Origin: Alcanivoracaceae bacterium
Lineage (GTDB): Bacteria > Pseudomonadota > Gammaproteobacteria > Pseudomonadales > Alcanivoracaceae
DNA length: 37,836 nt
Assembly (NCBI GenBank): GCA_002706085.1
Contig: PAJO01000050.1
Coordinates: forward strand, 1 to 37,836
Direction of reading: 5' to 3'
Shown: positions 25,318-32,617 of the stretch, piece after piece
Layout of the letters: each line of letters begins with the position of its first letter
How positions within the stretch are numbered: the first letter of the stretch is position 1
Translations under genes and position numbers: made by a program
Notes under the pieces: model-generated
Seen by the model: the letters and a program-made list of their open reading frames with translations, nothing else
What the model was told of the DNA's origin: nothing
The model's database searches: none

Positions 25318-26322
25318 TCACTTGGAAGAGCCCATCACCACGAAGGCATGGGCGCGCACATGGCGGTGGTTATCCGTCTTGCTGAGATGCGGGTGCACGA
25401 AAGCGCCGATTTCGCGAAATGCCTGCCCGGCCTCGGGCAACCAGGCAGACAGCGCCTGAAACACGTGGGGCATGTTTTCCCACACCTGCAACCGACAGGC
25501 CACGCCCGCCGCATCGGCGCGCTGAGCAATCCGCTGGGCATCGCTGAGCAGCACCTCTGTGCTGCCAACCTGAATGATCATGGGCGGCAGGCCTGTGAAA
25601 TCCGCAAATACGGGTGACAATGCAGGCGCTGCAGGATCCTCTCCGCGACTATAGGAGGCCGACACGAAACGCAGTGCGTCCAGGGGAATCAGGGGGTCTT
25701 TGTCCACATTGTCACGAATCGATTCACCAGAGCAGGTCAGATCCCCCCAGGGACTAATGAGCACAGTACAGGACGGCAACGGCAAGCCCATTTCACGCAG
25801 CCGCAGCAGAGTGACCAATGACAGATTGCCTCCGGCAGAATCCCCGGCGAAGACAATCTGCTGCGGATCATAGCCCTGCGACAACAGGGCCCGATAGGCG
25901 CTCACCGCATCCTCAAGGGGAGCCGGGTAACACCAGTCCGGCGGCTGCCGGTAGTCCAGCGCCAGCACTTTTGCCCTGCAATAGTGGCTCATTCGCCAGG
26001 TCACTGCCCGGTGCGATCGCGGTGAACCAAAAAAATAGGCACCGCCATGAAAATACAGCACCACTCGACTGGCCCGCACCTGCCGGCCGGCGATCAACCA
26101 TTCACCGGGTACGCCCCCCACATGTGCACGGGCAATGTGCACATCCGATGGAACCGGTAAGGCAAGCGTTGCCGCATCAAACCCCAGTTGTGAAAACTTC
26201 ATGAACCGCGGGGTAAAGCGCACCCGATTCACCACCGGTTTCACAACCCCTCGCAGAGCGGCGCCAATGGCCTTGCCCTGCCAGCTGACAGCACGAAAAT
26301 ACTGGTTGTTATTGTCGTTCAT
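25318..26322 (-). CDS. Alpha/beta hydrolase, hormone-sensitive-lipase type esterase
   Basis: The 334-residue product belongs to the HSL (family IV) esterases. It has the oxyanion-hole motif HGGAYFFG, the nucleophile elbow GDSAGGN, the acid residue in STEVLLSDAQR and the catalytic His in MPHVFQ. There is no signal peptide, so it acts in the cytoplasm or at the inner membrane, on short-chain acyl esters in general. The ATG at 26322 (MNDNNNQYFRAV) has GGAATAA about 9 bases upstream and is preferred over the open frame to 26346. It is divergent from the ion channel gene (85 bases) and is followed, 188 bases on, by the repeat lipoprotein gene. Confidence 0.92.
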   Translation of the reverse strand: MNDNNNQYFRAVSWQGKAIGAALRGVVKPVVNRVRFTPRFMKFSQLGFDAATLALPVPSDVHIARAHVGGVPGEWLIAGRQVRASRVVLYFHGGAYFFGSPRSHRAVTWRMSHYCRAKVLALDYRQPPDWCYPAPLEDAVSAYRALLSQGYDPQQIVFAGDSAGGNLSLVTLLRLREMGLPLPSCTVLISPWGDLTCSGESIRDNVDKDPLIPLDALRFVSASYSRGEDPAAPALSPVFADFTGLPPMIIQVGSTEVLLSDAQRIAQRADAAGVACRLQVWENMPHVFQALSAWLPEAGQAFREIGAFVHPHLSKTDNHRHVRAHAFVVMGSSK

Positions 26323-26407
26323 TGCATCGTTATTCCACTGACCCAAAACCAGAGTAAGTGGTCATTCTTTGGGGAACAAGCCACAATAGCCTCAGCTTTG
26401 TTGATCA

Positions 26408-27265
26408 ATGAACGACAGGAAGACGAGACGCGGTATGGAATCACTGCGCCAACGCTGGCGGCATATCATTTTTGGTACCGATACCCCGGCCGGGCAGCTG
26501 TTTGATGTGCTCCTGATTGTGGCGATTCTCGGCAGTGTGGTCGCGGTGATGCTGGATAGCGTTTCCGGACTCCATGAGGATTACGGCACCTGGTTATACG
26601 CCGCCGAATGGTTTTTTACCCTTCTCTTCACACTCGAATATGGGGTACGGCTTTGGGTCAGTGATCGCCCGTTGCGCTATGCACGCAGTTTTTTCGGCAT
26701 CGTTGACCTGCTTTCCATTATCCCCACCTACCTGAGCCTGTTTGTTCCCGGCTCCAATTATCTGCTGACCATCCGTGCTCTGCGTGTGCTGAGAGTCTTC
26801 CGGGTGATGAAGCTGGCCAAGTTCATGGGCGAAGCCAATCAACTGGGGCTGGCACTGGTACGAACCCGGCGCAAGATTGCCGTATTCATGTTTTCGGTTT
26901 TTGTGGTGATCATTATCTTCGGCAGCCTGATGTATGTCGTCGAGGGCCCCAGGAACGGCTTCACCAGCATCCCGCGCAGTATTTACTGGGCCATCGTCAC
27001 GATCACCACGGTCGGTTACGGCGATATTTCCCCGCAGACACCACTGGGGCAACTGATTGCATCACTGGCCATGATCACCGGCTACGCCATCATTGCGGTG
27101 CCCACCGGCATCGTCACAGCCGAAATTTCTGCCGCGCGCACCAGCATGCAGTACGAGCGCGAGTGCACCCATTGCCACCGCCACGCGCACGACCCGGATG
27201 CCCGGTTCTGCAAGCAGTGTGGCAATGAGCTGCCAAAGTTGTCGCTGAAAGGGCCGGATGGCTAA
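26408..27265 (+). CDS. Voltage-gated-type potassium channel with C-terminal zinc ribbon
   Basis: The 285-residue product has the six-helix Kv layout. S1 is about residues 33-50; S4 carries Arg at every third position (TIRALRVLRVFRVMKLAK); the pore loop has the K+ selectivity filter TITTVGYGD, followed by S6 (ASLAMITGYAIIAVPTGI). The C-terminal tail has CTHCHRH...FCKQCGNELP, a zinc-ribbon pair. Bacterial channels of this type form tetramers in the inner membrane. The ATG at 26408 is taken; an in-frame ATG at 26435 is possible. It is divergent from the esterase gene and convergent with the redoxin gene. Confidence 0.93.
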   Translation: MNDRKTRRGMESLRQRWRHIIFGTDTPAGQLFDVLLIVAILGSVVAVMLDSVSGLHEDYGTWLYAAEWFFTLLFTLEYGVRLWVSDRPLRYARSFFGIVDLLSIIPTYLSLFVPGSNYLLTIRALRVLRVFRVMKLAKFMGEANQLGLALVRTRRKIAVFMFSVFVVIIIFGSLMYVVEGPRNGFTSIPRSIYWAIVTITTVGYGDISPQTPLGQLIASLAMITGYAIIAVPTGIVTAEISAARTSMQYERECTHCHRHAHDPDARFCKQCGNELPKLSLKGPDG

Positions 27266-27354
27266 GCTTGCAATGCCGTGCTTCTACGGCTTAACCCCAA
27301 CGGTGAGGTGTCAGGGCTTGCGCCCCCTGGGCAGAGGCACTGTTCCTCGTGCAG

Positions 27355-27382
27355 GTCCCAGAGGATCATGAACCTCTGGGAC
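27355..27382. repeat. Perfect 10-bp inverted repeat between convergent genes
   Basis: The arms GTCCCAGAGG and CCTCTGGGAC are perfect, with an 8-base loop, giving a stable hairpin on either strand. There is no T tract, so it may be a REP-like element or a weak bidirectional terminator between the channel and redoxin genes. The rest of 27266-27463 holds no gene. Confidence 0.7.
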
Positions 27383-27438
27383 TACCGGTTTTCTGCCTTT
27401 TGCGTCAGTCGTCCGACCTCAGACGTCCAACCTATCTG

Positions 27439-27463
27439 TTTTCCCGCTAATCCGCGATCAACC
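27439..27463 (-). repeat. Dispersed intergenic repeat, motif A (copy 3)
   Basis: On the minus strand it reads GGTTGATCGCGGATTAGCGG followed by GAAAA. It directly follows the redoxin stop codon. Other copies are at 3061-3086 and 22495-22518. Confidence 0.7.
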
Positions 27464-28309
27464 TTAAATAAGGCCCTCGCGCTCCAGCACTTCAATAAAC
27501 AGGGAAGGCTCCGGGCGAATCCGGTAGTTGTCGGTCAGATGCTGGAACACCAATCGCCCTTGAGCGTCCAGGATCAACACCGTGGGCATGACCGTATCAC
27601 TGTCATAACCCAGCACTTCGAGTCCCGCCGGCGTGCCCCCCGCGTCAAGAATCCCCAGCGCACGGGCGGCAGCATTGTCATCATCTCGCAGATAGTCAAA
27701 ATTCACTGAAAACTGTTTTGCCAGTTCCGCCGACTGGGCATGGGATTGCGGACTGATCAGCGCCACACGTACCCCCTTCTCTTGCAGAGACTGATAGGCC
27801 GCTGCCACTTCGCGTACCTGGGCAAGACATAACGGACACCAGTTACCCCGAAAGAACAACATCACCACCGGGCTGCCCGCAAAGTCCGCCACCGTCACCG
27901 GACGATTCTCAAGACTGGTAAACTGTACTGTCGGCAGCATTTCACCGACTTTCGCCACCACCGGGCGCTGTTGATAACGGCTGTACCAACGAATATAGAG
28001 ATGCACCCCGGCCAGATTCAGCACCGCAAGCGTGGTCATTAACCAACAGGCATGCCCGGCCAGAAACAGACTGATAACGGCTAGGGTGCCCAGCATTGAG
28101 GGCCAGAAGACCCAGGGCAATGACGCACTGGTCCGTGCCGGTTTCCCCAGAAACAGCCATCCCAGAAACACCAGCATGGGAACGGCCGCGAGCAGCAACG
28201 CCAACGACGCCAGATTCCCGGACGACACCAGCAACCACAGAGCGAAGACGACCGTGGCTACCGCGAGGGAAATCAGACCGGAAATAAACAAGGATTTGAG
28301 ACTTTTCAT
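27464..28309 (-). CDS. Membrane-anchored redoxin (AhpC/TSA, thioredoxin-like)
   Basis: The 281-residue product has an N-terminal membrane region of about four helices (residues about 8-120; ISGLISLAVATVVFALWLLV, SLALLLAAVPMLVFLGWLFL, then two more) followed by a redoxin domain (about 135-275) with the active site FFRGNWCPLCLAQV. The Cys-Pro-Leu-Cys pair suits thiol-disulfide or peroxide reduction. The domain faces one side of the inner membrane; which side is unclear. ATG 28309 is taken; ATG 28321 in frame is an alternative. The gene follows nasA by 61 bases, with a strong hairpin (28316-28351) just before the start. Its link to nitrate assimilation is positional only. Confidence 0.83.
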   Translation of the reverse strand: MKSLKSLFISGLISLAVATVVFALWLLVSSGNLASLALLLAAVPMLVFLGWLFLGKPARTSASLPWVFWPSMLGTLAVISLFLAGHACWLMTTLAVLNLAGVHLYIRWYSRYQQRPVVAKVGEMLPTVQFTSLENRPVTVADFAGSPVVMLFFRGNWCPLCLAQVREVAAAYQSLQEKGVRVALISPQSHAQSAELAKQFSVNFDYLRDDDNAAARALGILDAGGTPAGLEVLGYDSDTVMPTVLILDAQGRLVFQHLTDNYRIRPEPSLFIEVLEREGLI

Positions 28310-28315
28310 GGACAA

Positions 28316-28351
28316 CCCCATTGTGCATTCGCCATTGGATGCACAATGGGG
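28316..28351 (-). promoter_or_regulatory. Perfect 12-bp hairpin covering the redoxin ribosome site
   Basis: The arms CCCCATTGTGCA and TGCACAATGGGG are perfect with a 12-base loop. In the minus-strand transcript the hairpin ends 6 bases before ATG 28309, so the GGGG that could act as ribosome site is buried in the stem; ATG 28321 is also inside it. It starts 19 bases after the nasA stop codon. It could limit translation of the redoxin gene, process the mRNA or protect the nasA 3' end. There is no T tract. Confidence 0.6.
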
Positions 28352-28370
28352 ACAGGCGTTACAAAAGAAA

Positions 28371-30986
28371 TCAGGCGCTGCAGGTTTCCAGAAGGCCGCG
28401 CAGCTCCGGAATACACGAGCCACAGTTGGTGCCGGCCTTGCAGCACTTGCCAATGGCTTCCACGGAATCTGCGCCCTCTTCCACTGCTGCCTCGATAGTC
28501 TTCTGTCGAACCTGATGACAACTGCAAATCACCGGCCCCAGATCGGGACCGGCATCTGCGGGTTGCCCGGCCAGAATCGATAGCGCCTGCACTTCACTGC
28601 CTTCAGTGAAGCACGTCGCCAGCCACTCCACGTCACACAGCGGCAGGGTTTCGCCAATGGCCAGCCAGGCGATCAGCTTGCCATCGCTGTCCAGAGCCGC
28701 ACGGCGGAAATGCCCGGTAGAGGGATCATTCAGCGCCAGCCACTGGGCGGCCTCTGGCATCCATTCGTGAAGTTGTTGTTCGGTTAGGTCCGCATCGCCG
28801 GCCAGCCGATAGCGTTGTACCTGGCCCGCCTGCAAAAATGCATCGACGGGAACTCGGGCCCAGTACTCCACGGCGGGCGGGGTTGCCGCCGTGAACAACC
28901 AGCCATGCCAGCGGGGTTGCCAGTCGCTGACATTAACCGGCGTATGTTTGAACGCTGGCTGGCCGGAATGCGGATCCAGACGTGCCGGTACCAGGGCATC
29001 AACCCGGGCCCGACGAGAAAACTGATCAGTCCAGTGCATGGGCATAAACGCGGTACCGGGTCGCTGCCCGCCATCGCTTTTAACCCGCACCAACGCATCA
29101 CCCACCCGGCTGGTCAGGCGGACAAAACCGCCATCTGCGAGTCGGTAACGCTCGATGTCTTTGGGATGCAAAGCCGCAAACGGCTCGCTGAGGTGGGCAA
29201 ACAAGCGGCCTGCGCGCCCGGTGCGCGTCATGGTGTGCCACTGGTCGCGAATACGGCCACTGTTGAGAATGATCGGGAAGCTGTCGCCAATCTCACGCAC
29301 CACCGGATTCTCGCAGGCCACAAAACGGGCACGGCCATCCGGGGTGGAGAACGTGCCGTCCGCAAAGCAACGGGCACCGCCCTGCAGTGGCCATTGTTGG
29401 GGCTGCCACTGCTCGTATTGGTCGGCACTCAGTTCCGCCGCAGCAGTCAGGTCAAGCCGCTTGCCAAACCGGCCTGCCAAGGCGGTGAGCGCCGAGTACT
29501 CGGCAAAAATTTCGTGTTCGTGCTGATAACCGAATCCCTGGCTGTACCCCATACGGCGCGCCACTTCGGTGATAATCCACCAATCCGCCCGGGCTTCTCC
29601 CGGGGCGGGCTGAAACGGCCGCTGACGGGAAATACAGCGCTCGGAGTTGGTGACCATGCCGGACTTCTCACTCCAGCCCAACGCGGGCAGACGGATGTCC
29701 GCACACGCCAGGGTATCGCCGCTGGCCACACAGTCGGAGACCACCACCGTGTCGCATCCCATCAAGGCGTGACGAACCCGGTCGGCCTCTGGCAGGGAAT
29801 CCACCGGGTTGGTGGCCATGATCCAAACCGCTTTTACCTCGCCACTTTCCACAGCATTGAACAGGTCCACGGCGGTGAGTCCGTTATGTTTTGCCAACTG
29901 TTCGGTCTGCCAGAAATCCGCCACCGCGGCGTGATGTTCGGGGTTATCGATATCCAGGTGCACGGCCAGCTGGTTGGCCAGACCGCCCACTTCGCGCCCG
30001 CCCATGGCATTAGGCTGCCCGGTAATCGAGAACGGGCTGGCGCCCGGCTTGCCGACACGGCCGGTAGCCAGGTGGGCATTGATAATCGCGTTGCCCTGGT
30101 CTGAGCCGTTTCGGGCCTGATTCACCCCCTGTGAAAACACTGTCACAGTGCGTTCGCAGGCCGCAAACCAGTGATAAAAGGTGGTCAGATCGACTTTCGA
30201 CACACCCAGCTGTCGGGATAGTGCGTCCCAGTCGTTACCCTGGGCGCGGGCTGTAGCCAGTGCCTGATCAAAGCCGTTGGTATGATGGGCAATGTAATCC
30301 TGGTCCAGCGCGTTGTGATCATCCAGCCAGGTCAGCAGACCGTTGAACAACGGCACATCCTGACCGGGACGCACCGGTATATGCAGGTCGGCAAGATCGC
30401 AGGTGGCGGTACGGCGAGGATCAATCACCACCACTTTCATTTCCGGCCGTGCCTGCTTTGCCGCAGCAATGCGCTGGTACACGATCGGATGTGCCCAGGC
30501 GGTGTTGGAGCCAGTAAGAATCACCAGATCTGCGATTTCCAGATCTTCATAACAGCCCGGCACAACATCTTCACCAAAGGCACGCTTGTGGGCGACCACC
30601 GCACTGCTCATGCACAGGCGCGAATTGGTATCAATGTTGGCACTGCCGATGTAGCCCTTCATCAATTTGTTGGCCACATAGTAATCTTCGGTGAGCAGCT
30701 GGCCGGAGACATAAAAGGCCACGGCATCGGGGCCATGTTCATCCACGATACGGCGAAAACGCTCGGCCACTTCGTCCAGTGCCCGGTCCCAGCTCACCCT
30801 TTCCCCATCGATATCGGGATACAGCAAGCGGTCCTGGTCGCCCAGGGTTTCCAGTACAGACGAGCCCTTCACACACAACCGGCCCGCGTTGGCCGGGTGT
30901 GCTGAATCGCCTTGCAGCTCCTTGCCGTCGGTGCGAATTCCGCAACCTACGCCACAATACGGGCAAGTGGTACAGATACTACTCAT
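28371..30986 (-). CDS. nasA: Assimilatory nitrate reductase, catalytic subunit
   Basis: The 871-residue product reduces nitrate to nitrite in the cytoplasm. It has an N-terminal 4Fe-4S site (CTTCPYCGVGCG ... RLCVKGSS), the molybdopterin domains of the NasA/NapA family (GSNTAWAHPI, VVIDPRRTATCDLADLH, FSQGVNQARNGSDQGNAI, SITGQPNAMGGREVGGLANQL), and a C-terminal BFD-like 2Fe-2S domain (CSCHQVRQKTIEAAVEEG ... CCKAGTNCGSC). This three-part layout is typical of NasA that takes electrons from a flavoprotein. The ATG at 30986 has GAGGAA about 8 bases upstream and overlaps the stop of the FAD reductase gene (ATGA); the frame is open to 31094. It is the fourth gene of the nirB-nirD-reductase-nasA operon. 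Confidence 0.95.
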   Translation of the reverse strand: MSSICTTCPYCGVGCGIRTDGKELQGDSAHPANAGRLCVKGSSVLETLGDQDRLLYPDIDGERVSWDRALDEVAERFRRIVDEHGPDAVAFYVSGQLLTEDYYVANKLMKGYIGSANIDTNSRLCMSSAVVAHKRAFGEDVVPGCYEDLEIADLVILTGSNTAWAHPIVYQRIAAAKQARPEMKVVVIDPRRTATCDLADLHIPVRPGQDVPLFNGLLTWLDDHNALDQDYIAHHTNGFDQALATARAQGNDWDALSRQLGVSKVDLTTFYHWFAACERTVTVFSQGVNQARNGSDQGNAIINAHLATGRVGKPGASPFSITGQPNAMGGREVGGLANQLAVHLDIDNPEHHAAVADFWQTEQLAKHNGLTAVDLFNAVESGEVKAVWIMATNPVDSLPEADRVRHALMGCDTVVVSDCVASGDTLACADIRLPALGWSEKSGMVTNSERCISRQRPFQPAPGEARADWWIITEVARRMGYSQGFGYQHEHEIFAEYSALTALAGRFGKRLDLTAAAELSADQYEQWQPQQWPLQGGARCFADGTFSTPDGRARFVACENPVVREIGDSFPIILNSGRIRDQWHTMTRTGRAGRLFAHLSEPFAALHPKDIERYRLADGGFVRLTSRVGDALVRVKSDGGQRPGTAFMPMHWTDQFSRRARVDALVPARLDPHSGQPAFKHTPVNVSDWQPRWHGWLFTAATPPAVEYWARVPVDAFLQAGQVQRYRLAGDADLTEQQLHEWMPEAAQWLALNDPSTGHFRRAALDSDGKLIAWLAIGETLPLCDVEWLATCFTEGSEVQALSILAGQPADAGPDLGPVICSCHQVRQKTIEAAVEEGADSVEAIGKCCKAGTNCGSCIPELRGLLETCSA

Positions 30987-32245
30987 GCGGCAATTTCCTC
31001 CTCGCCGTCGCCGCCCCTGTCCGCTGCCTTGTAGAACGCTTCGCCCAGCAGCAACACCTGGCGACGGGCGCCGATATCTGCATGCTCGCGCCACAAGGTT
31101 TCGTAAAAGGCAGCGTCAGACACATCGCCATACAGCACCATGCCGATGATCCGGTTATCGCGAACCTGAAGACGACGGTAACCACCCGGCAGAGACAGCT
31201 GCAGGGTTTCCCCTTCACCGCCTGTGCCTGCGCCTTCAAAATCGCCAAACGAGACCAGATCAATACCGGAAATTTTCAGGCGGGTGGCACTATCGGCATA
31301 GAGATATCGCCGGTGGCCCAGTTCCGCCAGATGGCTGGCACACACCGCTGCCTGTTCATACAGCGGTGCGACCAGACCGAAGGTCCGGTTACGGTGCTCC
31401 ACGCATTCGCCAATGGCATAAATAGCAGGGTCAAACGTTTGCAAGGTGTCATCGACACGAACACCTTGGTTAACGCTTAAGCCTGCGTAATCGGCCAGTT
31501 CCGTCCGCGGAACAATACCCACGGCCTGAACCACATAATCTGCAGGCAGACGCTGACCATCGGCCAGCCTGACAGCCGCCACGCGGCCCTGCCCTTGCGT
31601 TTTCGTATCAGCGCTCTCGACGGCAGCCGTGCGGGCCTGCATGACAAATTTCACGCCCCGTTTTTCCAGGTCGTGTTGCAGGCGATGACCGGCTGCCTCA
31701 TCGAGTTGCTGATTGAGCAAGTGGCCGCGACTGTGAACCAGGGTGACATCATGCCCCTGCTTCACCAGTGCATCGGCGGCCTCAAGCCCTAAAAAGCCGC
31801 CGCCCACGACCACCACACGGGCGGCCGAGAGCGACAACAACTTGCGCACGTCATAGAGATCGCGAAAGCTCATGACGCCGTCTAAATTCACTCCCTCAAC
31901 GGGAAGCTGGCGGGGTGCAGCCCCGGTAGCCAGCACCAGGCGGTCGTAGTCCAGCTTGTGGCCGGCGGCAGTGACCACCTGACGACGGTGGCGGCGGATA
32001 GCCACCACCGGTGAACCGGTTATGAGTCGAATTCCCCGGTCCCGGTACCACTGGTGCGGGTGGGTGGTGATCGTGACTTCGTCAGTCCCACCACCCAACA
32101 GGGGCGACAGCATGACCCGGTTGTAACCGGCAAAAGGTTCTTCCCCGACCACCGTGATCTGATACAGATCCGGCGCCAGGCGAGTCACCTCTTCCAGCAG
32201 ACGGATCGCCGCCATGCCGTTACCAATTACTACCAGTTTTTTCAT
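30983..32245 (-). CDS. FAD-dependent NAD(P)H oxidoreductase, electron donor of nitrate reductase
   Basis: The 420-residue product is a NirB-N-terminal-like flavoprotein without sirohaem domain: MKKLVVIGNGMAAIRLLEE (FAD site), VVVVGGGFLGLEAADALVKQGHDVTLVH (NAD site) and IYAIGECVEHRNRTFGLVAP. Such proteins are the reductase subunit (NasB of Bacillus, NasC of Klebsiella) that feeds NasA from NAD(P)H. It lacks its own BFD cluster, and NasA carries one instead. The gene lies 19 bases after nirD and overlaps nasA by four bases. AAGG precedes the ATG by about 5 bases. The symbol is withheld because naming differs between genera. Confidence 0.87.
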   Translation of the reverse strand: MKKLVVIGNGMAAIRLLEEVTRLAPDLYQITVVGEEPFAGYNRVMLSPLLGGGTDEVTITTHPHQWYRDRGIRLITGSPVVAIRRHRRQVVTAAGHKLDYDRLVLATGAAPRQLPVEGVNLDGVMSFRDLYDVRKLLSLSAARVVVVGGGFLGLEAADALVKQGHDVTLVHSRGHLLNQQLDEAAGHRLQHDLEKRGVKFVMQARTAAVESADTKTQGQGRVAAVRLADGQRLPADYVVQAVGIVPRTELADYAGLSVNQGVRVDDTLQTFDPAIYAIGECVEHRNRTFGLVAPLYEQAAVCASHLAELGHRRYLYADSATRLKISGIDLVSFGDFEGAGTGGEGETLQLSLPGGYRRLQVRDNRIIGMVLYGDVSDAAFYETLWREHADIGARRQVLLLGEAFYKAADRGGDGEEEIAA

Positions 32246-32264
32246 TACTGCCTTGCCCTTGCGG

Positions 32265-32615
32265 TCAGTGCGCGGCCGACATGGCCACTTCGATCACGTC
32301 ACCCTCCACCCGAACCGGGTAGACATTCAGGCTGACGGTTTCGTCTTCGATACACTGACCGGTTTCCAGATCGAAGTGCTGTTTGTAGATCGGCGAGGCC
32401 ACGACCTTGCGGTCCCCGATCGATCCGAGGATCCCTCGACTCAGCACATTGGCATGACTGAAGGGATCCAGGTTGTCCAACGCATAAAACTGGCCATCAC
32501 GGGTACAGAACAGTGCGGCCTGGCCCGCCGGCAGACGAACGCCTACCCCGGTGCCCGGCAACACATCACTGACCTTGCAAACGGCTTTCCATTCCACGGC
32601 AACAGAACTGTTCAT
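32265..32615 (-). CDS. nirD: Nitrite reductase [NAD(P)H] small subunit
   Basis: The 116-residue product is the NirD small subunit of assimilatory nitrite reductase. It has a Rieske-like fold but lacks the Cys-His cluster ligands (LDPFSHANVLSRGILG, SPIYKQHFDLETGQCIED), as usual in NirD. AGGAGG stands 7 bases before the ATG, inside the end of nirB, and only 2 bases separate the two genes, so translation is probably coupled. Confidence 0.95.
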   Translation of the reverse strand: MNSSVAVEWKAVCKVSDVLPGTGVGVRLPAGQAALFCTRDGQFYALDNLDPFSHANVLSRGILGSIGDRKVVASPIYKQHFDLETGQCIEDETVSLNVYPVRVEGDVIEVAMSAAH

Positions 32616-32617
32616 GA

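Noticed and set aside
28324-28343. NtrC site inside the hairpin upstream of the redoxin gene (TGCA...TGCA)
   Set aside because: The span is 20 bases, not 17, and lacks the inner CC/GG pairs; the hairpin explanation is better.
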